64,000 nt of DNA from Deltaproteobacteria bacterium (GTDB lineage: Bacteria > Myxococcota_A > UBA796 > SXON01). The position numbers and the translations under genes were made by a program. The stretch covers positions 31,615-95,614 of the forward strand of contig CANLGL010000015.1 of assembly GCA_947490345.1 (NCBI GenBank), read 5' to 3'. Below the pieces are notes generated by a model. The model was not told the origin of the DNA, did no database searches, and saw only the letters and a list, made by a program, of their open reading frames with translations. This document shows, in pieces, positions 25,657 through 31,934 of this stretch (position 1 is the first letter of the stretch; every line of letters starts with the position of its first letter).

Positions 25657-25916
25657 GTGCGGTCCTCAAGTTCGTCGCCGGTGTGAAGGAACAGCTCCAC
25701 CTGGCCGAATCCATCGGAGCGCACCAGGTCCGGGCGGACGTTGGCCTCGCGCAACCGGGAGCGAAGGCGCGACAGCGTCACGTCCAACTTGTGTCGCAAC
25801 AGGTGTACGTCGTCTTCGTCGGGCCACAGCTCGCCAGCCAGGACCTCCCAGGCGACGGGTCCGTCGAACGCAACGATCTCACTGATCAAGCGCGCGGCAA
25901 GCCCTCCAAGCGCCAC
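25653..25916 (-). CDS. winged-helix DNA-binding C-terminal half of a split FHA regulator
   Basis: 87 residues after an in-frame GTG/ATG-type start. A-R-L-I-S-E-I-V-A-F, V-A-W-E-V-L-A-G-E-L-W-P, L-L-R-H-K-L-D-V-T-L-S-R-L-R-S-R-L and D-L-V-R-S-D-G-F-G-Q-V form an OmpR/BTAD-like winged helix, in which the L-D-V-T-L-S-R-L-R helix reads DNA. In related proteins, as I recall, this follows an FHA domain in one chain. Here it is in a different frame from the FHA gene and the two are separated by a run of ten G. With eleven G they would be one protein. Confidence 0.65.
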   Translation of the reverse strand: MALGGLAARLISEIVAFDGPVAWEVLAGELWPDEDDVHLLRHKLDVTLSRLRSRLREANVRPDLVRSDGFGQVELFLHTGDELEDRT

Positions 25917-26548
25917 CGCCCCCCCCCCTCGGTGTGAACGTGGACGCTGTCGAACTGGGCGACGATTCGTAGGCTACGGGCGGCGCCAGCCTCTTGCCGA
26001 GTCGCAGAGTTCCCCGCGCTGTCGAGCGCCAGTCCGACAGCCCGGAATTGCCGCCCGTCCAGCTCCCAGGTGTCGCCGATGCGAATCGCCCGGCTGGTCC
26101 CGTTCACCGTGAGGCACCACCCCTCCCCATCCCCCCAGAGGTACGCAGGCGCATCGGGCACCAGTCGCGGCACCAACTCCGGCCGCGGCCGCGTCAGTAG
26201 GCTGCACACCCCCGTCACCACCACCCGCGCGAGTCCCTCCCCTTCGACTGCGAAGACCGCCGCCGGGAGAGACACCTCCTCCACCTCGAGGTCAAACCCG
26301 TCCGCCAGCGTGACCCGTTGCCCCGCGGCCAGGACCAGCGAGGATAGGCGCTTCCCATCGGTGGAAAAGCGCCCTCGCAGCGGCAGCAGCAGCAGCTCTT
26401 GGCCGCGTAGGCTCACCATCGCATGCGCCTCAGAGACGCGCGCGTCGGGGATCGACAGCGCTGCGGACCACAGCCGGCCGATGAGATCGCCGTGGCCGAG
26501 CTCGACGGCATTTCCGTCGGGTAGGCGGAAGCGAACGTAGGCGCGCAT
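25886..26548 (-). CDS. FHA-domain protein, frame ends early after a poly-G run
   Basis: 220 residues. The first ~75 residues resemble a forkhead-associated domain, which binds phosphothreonine: L-G-H-G-D-L-I-G-R-L, then S-E-A-H-A-M-V-S-L, which stands at the S-x-x-H position of the family. A middle beta-rich region follows. The frame ends with G-G-G-R-W-R-L-E-G-L-P-R-A just past the ten-G run. The winged-helix half lies directly downstream in the other frame. It sits before the kinase gene and probably acts in the same pathway. Confidence 0.65.
   Translation of the reverse strand: MRAYVRFRLPDGNAVELGHGDLIGRLWSAALSIPDARVSEAHAMVSLRGQELLLLPLRGRFSTDGKRLSSLVLAAGQRVTLADGFDLEVEEVSLPAAVFAVEGEGLARVVVTGVCSLLTRPRPELVPRLVPDAPAYLWGDGEGWCLTVNGTSRAIRIGDTWELDGRQFRAVGLALDSAGNSATRQEAGAARSLRIVAQFDSVHVHTEGGGRWRLEGLPRA
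25919..25928 (-). repeat. homopolymer of ten G on the coding strand, frame-switching site
   Basis: Ten consecutive C on the plus strand, ten G in the FHA coding sequence. Ten G gives the FHA protein with an early stop; eleven (or eight) G joins FHA to the winged helix in one frame. Possible phase-variable tract, slippage site, or sequencing error. Confidence 0.75.
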
Positions 26549-26601
26549 TCGTGGGCCTATCTTCCCACGGTCACGGTGGAACGCGAGGACCCAGAAAACG
26601 G

Positions 26602-26643
26602 TTGAAGGCCGCTGACAATCTCACGATTCTCAGCGGCCTTCAA
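26602..26643 (-). terminator. rho-independent terminator after tRNA-Pro
   Basis: A perfect 14-bp stem (TTGAAGGCCGCTGA with its complement at 26630-26643) and a 14-base loop begins four bases after the tRNA 3' end on the minus strand and is followed by CCGTTTTC. It also separates the tRNA from the FHA-kinase operon. Confidence 0.8.
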
Positions 26644-26647
26644 AGTT

Positions 26648-26724
26648 TGGTCGGGGTAACACGACTCGAACGTGCGACCTCTTGAACCCCATTCAAGCGC
26701 TCTACCAGGCTGAGCTATACCCCG
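26648..26724 (-). tRNA. tRNA-Pro (anticodon GGG)
   Basis: 77 bases with an encoded CCA (26648-26650). Acceptor stem CGGGGTA/TACCCCG, anticodon stem CTTGA/TCAAG with loop ATGGGGT, T loop TTCGAGT. The anticodon GGG reads CCC and CCU codons. The C1-G72 pair is the usual proline identity feature. It follows merR and ends at a strong terminator. Confidence 0.95.
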
Positions 26725-26815
26725 ACGGGGCCGCAGCTATCCACCAGGGGTGGCTTGTCAAGCCGTCGGTAGGCGCCGATGAGAGGTGGCAGCGGGCGGA
26801 GTCAGCCGCCAACGC

Positions 26816-27178
26816 TCAGCCTCGCACTTCTCCCGACAGGGCCACGATCTCCGCGCGCAGCCTGCGGACCCGGCGCAACGTGTCGCGTAGGGCCTCCATT
26901 TCCACGCCCACCTGTGGGCGAGCCGGCGCCTCTCCAGAAGCGAGCTCCGCGATGGCCTTGCGCGCCCCAGCGATGGTGTAGCCCTCCTGGTGCAGCAACT
27001 GCCGCACCTTCAGGAACCGACCGACCTCCTGACGTCGGTAGAGCCGCTGCCCCGAAGACGATCGCTGCGGCCGAAGCTTGAACTCCGTTTCCCAATAACG
27101 GAGCACGTGTGGCTCGACCCCAACCAGCTCGGCGACTTCGCCGATGCGGAAGAACAGCTTGTCGGGAACCTCGCTCAC
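26816..27178 (-). CDS. MerR-family transcriptional regulator
   Basis: 120 residues. The helix-turn-helix and wing are clear: [34 protein letters not shown] coiled-coil dimer helix fills the C-terminal half. There are no Cys or other ligand residues, so no metal role is suggested. MerR genes of this type sit after ihfA in many proteobacteria; here the start overlaps the ihfA stop by four bases. Target unknown. Confidence 0.88.
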   Translation of the reverse strand: MSEVPDKLFFRIGEVAELVGVEPHVLRYWETEFKLRPQRSSSGQRLYRRQEVGRFLKVRQLLHQEGYTIAGARKAIAELASGEAPARPQVGVEMEALRDTLRRVRRLRAEIVALSGEVRG

Positions 27179-27501
27179 CGGGACTCAGGCTCCTGCAGCG
27201 CGTCGCGGAGGACTCGAGAGGGCTTGAAGGTCAGCACCCTGCGTCCAGGCAGCGTGATGGACTCGCCCGACGAGGGGTTCCGGCCCCGGCGCGCGCGCTT
27301 GGCGCGCACGAGGAAGTTGCCGAAACCGCTGATCTTGATGCCCTCACCGGCCTCAAGCGCTTCCTTCATCGACTCCAACAGCCCCTCGACGTAGCCGGCA
27401 GCGTCCTGCCGCGGCAGGCCGGTGGCTTCGCGCAGCTCGTCGACCAGGCCGGCCTTGGTCAGGGCGGCGGGCCGCGGCCGCGATCGGCTTTCATTCGGCA
27501 C
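27175..27501 (-). CDS. ihfA: integration host factor alpha-type DNA-bending protein
   Basis: 108 residues from GTG at 27501. HU/IHF fold: [10 protein letters not shown] opening, I-K-I-S-G-F-G-N-F in the saddle, R-A-R-R-G-R-N-P with the Pro that inserts between bases at the tip of the arm, and L-T-F-K-P-S-R at the end. It bends DNA at specific sites. The position between the rplT cluster and merR is typical of ihfA. The short Arg/Pro-rich N-terminal extension is unusual. It overlaps the upstream lipoprotein gene by 11 bases. Confidence 0.9.
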   Translation of the reverse strand: MPNESRSRPRPAALTKAGLVDELREATGLPRQDAAGYVEGLLESMKEALEAGEGIKISGFGNFLVRAKRARRGRNPSSGESITLPGRRVLTFKPSRVLRDALQEPESR

Positions 27502-27931
27502 TGTCAGCCTCGACGGCGGTCCACAGGCGGAAAGTGAGGACGTCATCCCGTGTTTCACCCTCCTCACCTACGGTCACCAGCTCGCGCTTGTAAATACCGG
27601 TTCCGGTGGAGTCGGGCTCGAGGTCATACTCGTCCTCGCCCCGGTCCCCCGAGTCGGTGCGGATGGAGACTCGGTCCACATCCGCCACAAAGTCCGCGAT
27701 CAGACTGACGAGCACCGTATGCGTGCTTCCGATCGGTCCGCCGCCAGGGTCTATCGAGGCGCTCCCCACTTCCACCTCGCCGGTGGAGCTGTGAAGCGCC
27801 GTCGTAACCGCCGGGAGCAGCTCCACCACGCCTACGGAGACGGTGACGCTGTCCCCATCGGCGTTGTACTGCTCATACGTCGTCTCGTCGGACGTGTCGC
27901 ACGCGACCAGACCGAGGACGAGCCAGCGCAC
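27491..27931 (-). CDS. hypothetical lipoprotein in the ribosomal protein operon
   Basis: 146 residues from GTG at 27931. The leader R-W-L-V-L-G-L-V-A-C-D-T ends in a lipobox with Cys10. The mature part is acidic and beta-rich (S-V-T-V-S-V-G-V-V-E-L-L-P-A-V, H-T-V-L-V-S-L-I-A-D-F). No family recognised. It starts two bases after the rplT stop and overlaps ihfA, so it is cotranscribed with translation genes. In many bacteria pheS and pheT occupy this place; their absence is notable. Confidence 0.65.
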   Translation of the reverse strand: MRWLVLGLVACDTSDETTYEQYNADGDSVTVSVGVVELLPAVTTALHSSTGEVEVGSASIDPGGGPIGSTHTVLVSLIADFVADVDRVSIRTDSGDRGEDEYDLEPDSTGTGIYKRELVTVGEEGETRDDVLTFRLWTAVEADSAE

Positions 27932-27933
27932 GA

Positions 27934-28284
27934 TCAGCCCGCCGCCTGCACGCGGGCGACGACGGCGTCGAATCCAGCGGGGTCGTTCAGCGCCAGGTCC
28001 GCGAGAATCTTGCGATCGAGTCCGACCTTGGACTTGTGCAGGCTCGCGATGAAGCGGCTGTAGGAGATGCCCTTGGGCGCGAGCGCCGCGTTGATCCGGC
28101 TGATCCACAGACCGCGGAAGTGGCGCTTCTTCTGCTTGCGGCCGGCGAACGCGAAACGCTTGGCGCGATCGCTGTGCTCCATGGCCTGACGCAAGCGCTG
28201 GCGGCCGAGGAAGAAGCCCTTTACGCGTTTGTAGAGGCGATTTTTGCGAACGCGGGAAATTGCTGCCCGTTTGATACGTGCCAT
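27934..28284 (-). CDS. rplT: 50S ribosomal protein L20
   Basis: 116 residues, full length. A-R-I-K-R-A-A-I-S-R-V-R-K-N-R at the start, then L-Y-K-R-V-K-G-F-F-L-G-R-Q, F-A-F-A-G-R-K-Q-K-K-R, L-W-I-S-R-I-N-A-A-L and S-Y-S-R-F-I are the L20 signature. L20 binds 23S rRNA early in 50S assembly and represses its own operon in several bacteria. Third gene after infC and rpmI. Confidence 0.98.
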   Translation of the reverse strand: MARIKRAAISRVRKNRLYKRVKGFFLGRQRLRQAMEHSDRAKRFAFAGRKQKKRHFRGLWISRINAALAPKGISYSRFIASLHKSKVGLDRKILADLALNDPAGFDAVVARVQAAG

Positions 28285-28354
28285 GATGACTCCACTTGGG
28301 TGAAAAGCCGCTTCCCAGCAATGATGCGGTGGCGGCGGGGTCGGTGAGGTGAGA

Positions 28355-28552
28355 CTACTTGTAGGGGATCAGCGCCGCAACCTGCTTGTGGTTGGTGTCG
28401 TCGATGTACCCGGTCTTGCGGAGGCCACGCTTGGTGTCCTTGGACTTGTGCTCCAAGCAGTGACGCAGGCCGCGCTTCTTGTACTTGATCTTGCCGGTGC
28501 CAGTCTTGCTGAAACGTTTGGCGGCGGCGCGATTGGTCTTCATCTTGGGCAT
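28355..28552 (-). CDS. rpmI: 50S ribosomal protein L35
   Basis: 65 residues. P-K-M-K-T-N-R-A-A-A-K-R-F-S-K-T-G-T-G-K-I-K then K-R-G-L-R-H-C-L-E-H-K-S-K and the end L-I-P-Y-K match L35. The start lies eight bases after the infC stop, so translation is probably coupled. Confidence 0.97.
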   Translation of the reverse strand: MPKMKTNRAAAKRFSKTGTGKIKYKKRGLRHCLEHKSKDTKRGLRKTGYIDDTNHKQVAALIPYK

Positions 28553-28560
28553 GTAAACTC

Positions 28561-29118
28561 CTACTTTTTCTTGCCGGGTGCCAGAAGCATGAACATCTGC
28601 TTGCCGTCCATCCGCGGAGCCTGCTCGACGATCGCAGCGGGCCCGAGGCGTTCAGCAAGATGACGACACTGTTCTTCCCCGATGTCACGATGAGCGATCT
28701 CTCGACCGCGGAAACGAACCGTTACTTTGACCTTGTCGCCGTCAGCCAGGAACCGTTCCACCGCGCGCAGCTTCACGTCGAAGTCGTGATCGTCCGTCTT
28801 GGGACGGAGCTTGATCTCCTTGATTTCGACGATGACCTGGTTGCGCCGTGCTTCGGCCTCCCGCTTCTTGCGTTCGTACTTGAGCTTTCCGTAATCGGCC
28901 ACTTTGCAGACCGGCGGGCGGGCCATCGGCGCCACTTCAACCAGGTCCATCCCGCGCTCACGAGCTAGAGCCAATGCCTCGCTGGTGTCCATCTCGCCGA
29001 GCTTTTCGCCGGCATCGTCGATGACCAACACGCGCGGGACCCGGATCCGTTCATTGACCCGGGGCTCGTTTCGTTCGGGGGGGGACTGGAGGGCATCACG
29101 CCGTAGGGGTCCGCGCAA
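28561..29118 (-). CDS. infC: translation initiation factor IF-3
   Basis: 185 residues from a TTG at 29118. No ATG or GTG is in frame at a suitable place, and GGAG stands five bases before this TTG. N-domain: V-N-E-R-I-R-V-P-R-V, D-L-V-E-V-A-P, P-P-V-C-K-V-A-D-Y-G-K; C-domain: E-I-K-L-R-P, H-D-F-D-V-K, V-T-V-R-F-R-G-R-E. IF-3 keeps the subunits apart and checks the initiator codon. A rare start codon in infC fits the known link between IF-3 level and start choice, although TTG is less strongly rejected by IF-3 than the AUU used in E. coli. Confidence 0.95.
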   Translation of the reverse strand: MRGPLRRDALQSPPERNEPRVNERIRVPRVLVIDDAGEKLGEMDTSEALALARERGMDLVEVAPMARPPVCKVADYGKLKYERKKREAEARRNQVIVEIKEIKLRPKTDDHDFDVKLRAVERFLADGDKVKVTVRFRGREIAHRDIGEEQCRHLAERLGPAAIVEQAPRMDGKQMFMLLAPGKKK

Positions 29119-29148
29119 AAAATCTCCGTTGGACGGGTGGAAGGGGTT

Positions 29149-29223
29149 TGGTTGGCACGGAGGGATTTGAACCCACGACCCTCGCCGTGTCAGGGCGATG
29201 CTCTGCCGCTGAGCTACGTGCCA
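29149..29223 (-). tRNA. tRNA-Val (anticodon GAC)
   Basis: 75 bases with encoded CCA (29149-29151). Acceptor stem TGGCACG/CGTGCCA, anticodon stem TCGCC/GGCGA with loop CTGACAC, T loop TTCAAAT. The anticodon GAC reads GUC and GUU. The T stem has one mismatch (T-T at the second pair), and the first acceptor pair is T-A. It lies 30 bases before infC. Confidence 0.93.
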
Positions 29224-29261
29224 ACGAGCGCCCGCATCTACTACCTCGAATCGGCCATGTC

Positions 29262-29640
29262 AAGGCTCGTCAGGGGGGGCACCGCTTCGCTCGTCAGGGG
29301 GGGCACCCCTTCGCGGTGCCCCCCTACCGCGGCGTGCCCTCCGGCCGTACGCAAGCGTCCGGCCTTCGGCCCGCGTCGCGTTGCTAACGCGCCCCGGGCG
29401 CCGCTCTCCCCCCTCGGGATGCACGCGGGCACCGCTTCGGCTCGTCAGGGGGGGCACCCCTTCGCAGTGCCCCCCTACCGCGGCGTCTCCTCCGGCCGTA
29501 CGCAAGCGTCCGGCCTTCGGCCCGCGTCGCGTTGCCAACGCGCCCCGGGCCCCGCTCTCCCCCCTCCGGATGCACGCGGGCACCCCTTCGCTCGTCAGGG
29601 GGGGCACCCCTTCGCGGTTTCGCGGTGCCCCCCTACCGCG
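29262..29640 (-). repeat. cluster of two full and one partial copy of a dispersed GC-rich repeat
   Basis: Read on the minus strand, each full copy (about 29580-29440 and 29430-29290) holds GGGGAGAGCGG, a small hairpin around CGCGTTAGCAACGCG, AGGCCGGACGCTTGCG, and CGCGGTAGGGGGGCAC, with CGTCAGGGGGGGCACC-type blocks at the joins. A partial copy lies at about 29575-29640 and supplies the TAG stop of lipB. Related copies lie at 31.8 kb and 57.5 kb. This stretch has no gene of its own that I can support. Confidence 0.75.
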
Positions 29641-30253
29641 CCGCTCCCGCGGCCAACGCCGATGTAACAGCCGCCCCGACGCCAGCCGCAGCCTCGCTCG
29701 GTGTCGGCGCGCTACCTCTGAGGCGTTTGACGCTGGTCACCCCGCCATCCACGATCCCACAGGGCGTGATGAGCGAGAACCCCGCCAGGTCGTTGACGAG
29801 GTTCAGCGCGAAGCCGTGCATCGTGACCCCTCGGCGCACGTGCAACCCGACTGCGCACACCTTGTCGTGACCGACCCACACCCCCGGGTGGCAAGGCCGG
29901 TCCGCGCCCAGGACGCCCAGCGTGGCCAGCCAGCCGACGATGCCGAGTTCGAGCCCAGCGACGATCGCCCGAATCCCCCGCCGTGAGGCGTCCACGAAGC
30001 AGTATCCAACGAGCTGACCTGGCTCGTGGCACGTCGCGAGTCCGCCACGTTCTGTCGCGACGATGTCATAGCCCGAGTCGGCGACGCGGGCGGCGTCGAT
30101 CGCAGCATCTCGCCGTCCCGTGGTGATGACTGGCGGGTGCTCCAAGAGCCAGAGCGCCTCGGGCTCGCGACCTGCAATCACCTCATCCCGATACCGGCGC
30201 TGGGCGTCGAGCGTCTCAACGTACGGAACCATGCCACGCCAGGTCACAACCAC
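29633..30253 (-). CDS. lipB: lipoyl(octanoyl) transferase
   Basis: 206 residues. LipB moves the octanoyl group from acyl carrier protein to the lipoyl domains of dehydrogenase complexes such as that of sucA. Seen: W-L-L-E-H-P-P-V-I-T-T-G-R-R, R-G-G-L-A-T-C-H-E-P-G-Q-L-V-G-Y, catalytic Lys in G-H-D-K-V-C-A-V-G and catalytic Cys in T-P-C-G-I. In most LipB proteins the His motif reads H-G-P-G-Q; here the Gly is Glu. The C-terminus is Ala-rich and ends inside the repeat cluster, whose TAG gives the stop. The start may be GTG 30253 or ATG 30232. Confidence 0.85.
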   Translation of the reverse strand: MVVTWRGMVPYVETLDAQRRYRDEVIAGREPEALWLLEHPPVITTGRRDAAIDAARVADSGYDIVATERGGLATCHEPGQLVGYCFVDASRRGIRAIVAGLELGIVGWLATLGVLGADRPCHPGVWVGHDKVCAVGLHVRRGVTMHGFALNLVNDLAGFSLITPCGIVDGGVTSVKRLRGSAPTPSEAAAGVGAAVTSALAAGAAR

Positions 30254-30276
30254 GCGCCCGCCTATCGTGGGACAGA

Positions 30277-30282
30277 TACGGT
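30277..30282 (+). promoter_or_regulatory. -10-like box of a probable leaderless promoter
   Basis: TACGGT stands seven bases before the ATG at 30290, in the 36-base gap between lipB and this divergent gene. Confidence 0.35.
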
Positions 30283-30289
30283 CGTGCGG

Positions 30290-31201
30290 ATGACCGGACC
30301 CGCCTCGTCCATCCTCTCCGCGCTCAGCACAACCGTCCGACTGCTGGTTTCGGGGGCGGCGGTCTGGCTGCCGACGCTCTTGGTGCTCGGCTTTATCGGC
30401 GCCGTCCCCGGCGCGGCCGCGGAGCGCTTCCTTCCCGATGTCATGCGGTACCTGGTCTCCCCCTACGGGCTCGATGTCAACCTGCTTTTCGGGGTGGCGA
30501 TGGGCGCGATGATCGTGGTGCTCTTGCAGCTCGTCGTTCAGCTCGTGGCCCTGGTCTTGGCGTTCATCGTCATCGCGGATCTGGCCGCCGGCCGGGCGGT
30601 CGACCTCCGGGCGGGCCTGCGTCGGACGCTCGCCTGGAGGCTCCAGTTCAGTTGGCTCTTGTCCAGCGTGATCTTCAGCACCGCGACCGGGCTGTGGTTC
30701 ATCGGGGGCTGCATCATCTTCTTGCCCTACGGACTCGCGATCGCGGATGCCTACGAGACCAACAGCGGGCTCGCTGCTTTCGGGCGGAGCAGCCGCCTTG
30801 GCACCGTCCGCCTTGCGGGCCCGGGGAGCGCCCAGCCGGGCTGGTCACTTGCCGGCGCATCGACCGTCCTGATGCTCGCGTTCTTTGTCGTGACCGGCAC
30901 GCTCACGGTGGTGAACTCGCTTCTGAGCCCGAGCCTCGACCTCGACGCGCTGAGCACCGCGGTGATGGGCATGGACCCTGGCCGACCGGAGCGGATGCTG
31001 CTGGACGTGCTGCCGACCCTCATTCCCCGCCCAACCTGGCTCCAAACCGCGTGGACGGTGCTGCAAGGGCCGCTCCCACTGTTGCGTGAGGTGGCGGTGC
31101 TGACCGTGGGCTTGGTTGTCTACCACCACGCCACCGCCGCCGAGATGGAGCGTCGCGCGGCCGGGGATCTGGTGTCGGGAACCGACGCCCCGACGGGCTG
31201 A
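30290..31201 (+). CDS. multi-spanning membrane protein of unknown function
   Basis: 303 residues with about six hydrophobic segments (near 15-40, 62-100, 122-155, 192-215, 265-290). The long run V-V-L-L-Q-L-V-V-Q-L-V-A-L-V-L is followed by a Gly-Arg loop (A-A-G-R-A-V-D-L-R-A-G-L-R-R-T), a pattern seen in membrane domains that sit in stress or lipid-related proteins, but no family is firm. Divergent from lipB. Immediately after its stop begins a stretch that could encode a membrane helix and then the 29-bp tandem array. Confidence 0.65.
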   Translation: MTGPASSILSALSTTVRLLVSGAAVWLPTLLVLGFIGAVPGAAAERFLPDVMRYLVSPYGLDVNLLFGVAMGAMIVVLLQLVVQLVALVLAFIVIADLAAGRAVDLRAGLRRTLAWRLQFSWLLSSVIFSTATGLWFIGGCIIFLPYGLAIADAYETNSGLAAFGRSSRLGTVRLAGPGSAQPGWSLAGASTVLMLAFFVVTGTLTVVNSLLSPSLDLDALSTAVMGMDPGRPERMLLDVLPTLIPRPTWLQTAWTVLQGPLPLLREVAVLTVGLVVYHHATAAEMERRAAGDLVSGTDAPTG

Positions 31202-31209
31202 GCCGGCCG

Positions 31210-31286
31210 GTGCTCACGGATGTGCTCGCGCTGGCGCTGGGACTCGCGATCGTCTGGGCGGGCGCGGGCGCTGCGCTCCGGCCGGG
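31210..31286 (+). other. possible 5' remnant of a membrane protein gene running into the tandem array
   Basis: From GTG at 31210, eight bases after the previous stop, the frame reads L-T-D-V-L-A-L-A-L-G-L-A-I-V-W-A-G-A-G-A-A-L-R, which looks like a real membrane helix. It then enters the 29-bp repeats, which keep the frame open but encode only Arg/Ala/Pro-rich sequence. Probably a second gene of the operon broken by growth of the array. Confidence 0.35.
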
Positions 31287-31806
31287 CGCGCGCAGCGCCG
31301 CCCTCTCCGGCCGGGCGCGCGCACCGCCTCCGTCCGCGTCTGGGCGCGCGCAGCGTCGCCCTCTCCGGCCGGGCCCGCGCAGCGCCGCCCTCTGCGGCCG
31401 GGCGCGCGAAGCGTCGCCCTCTGCGGCCGGGCGCGCGAAGCGTCGCCCTCTGCGGCCGGGCGCGCGCAGCGCCGCCCTCTGCCGCCGGGCGCGCGCAGCG
31501 CCGCCCTCTCCGGCCGGGCGCGCGCACCGCCTCCCTCCGCGTCTGGGCGCGCGCACCGCCTCCGTCCGCGTCTGGGCGCGCGCAGCGTCGCCCTCTCCGG
31601 CCGGGCGCGCGCACCGCCTCCCTCCGCGTCTGGGCGCGCGAAGCGCCGCCCTCTGCCGCCGGGCGCGCGAAGCGTCGCCCTCTCCGGCCGGGCGCGCGCA
31701 GCGCCGCCCTCTCCGGCCGGGCGCGCGCAGCGTCGCCCTCTGCGGCCGGGCGCGCGCAGCGCCGCCCTCTGCGGCCGGGCGCGCTCAGCCGCCCTCTGCG
31801 GCTGGG
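31287..31806 (+). repeat. minisatellite: 17 tandem units of 29 bp plus a final 27-bp unit
   Basis: Unit boundaries are marked by a GGG every 29 bases. Two unit types share the CGCGCG start and GGG end. The major type has core CAGCGYCGCCCTCTSSGGCC; the minor type, units 2, 9, 10 and 12, has core CACCGCCTCCSTCCGCGTCT. Units differ at only a few fixed positions. 29 is not a multiple of three, so the frame rotates every unit; no stop appears in any frame, which gives long false reading frames on both strands. No spacers, so not a CRISPR array. Confidence 0.9.
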
Positions 31807-31811
31807 CGGGA

Positions 31812-31930
31812 TGGGGAGAGCGCCACGTCCCATCGCGTTATCAACGCGATGGGCGCCGCAGGCCGGCCGCTTGCGGACGGCCGAAGGGCATGGCGCGGTA
31901 GGGGAAGGGGCGGCGAGCCCCTTCCCCCTC
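31812..31930 (+). repeat. copy of the dispersed GC-rich repeat
   Basis: Shares with the copies at 29.3-29.6 kb and 57.5 kb the blocks GGGGAGAGCGCCACG, CGCGTTATCAACGCG (hairpin), GGGCGCCGCAGGCCGG, and GGCGCGGTAGGGG, ending in a G-rich/C-rich closing stem (GGGGAAGGGG with CCCCTTCCCC). It begins directly after the 29-bp array and ends at the 3' end of the cytochrome gene. Confidence 0.75.
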
Positions 31931-31934
31931 AAAA

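Noticed and set aside
31287..31806. Regular 29-bp repeats considered as a CRISPR array
   Set aside because: Units are directly joined with no unique spacers, and variation is shared between units. No cas gene is nearby.
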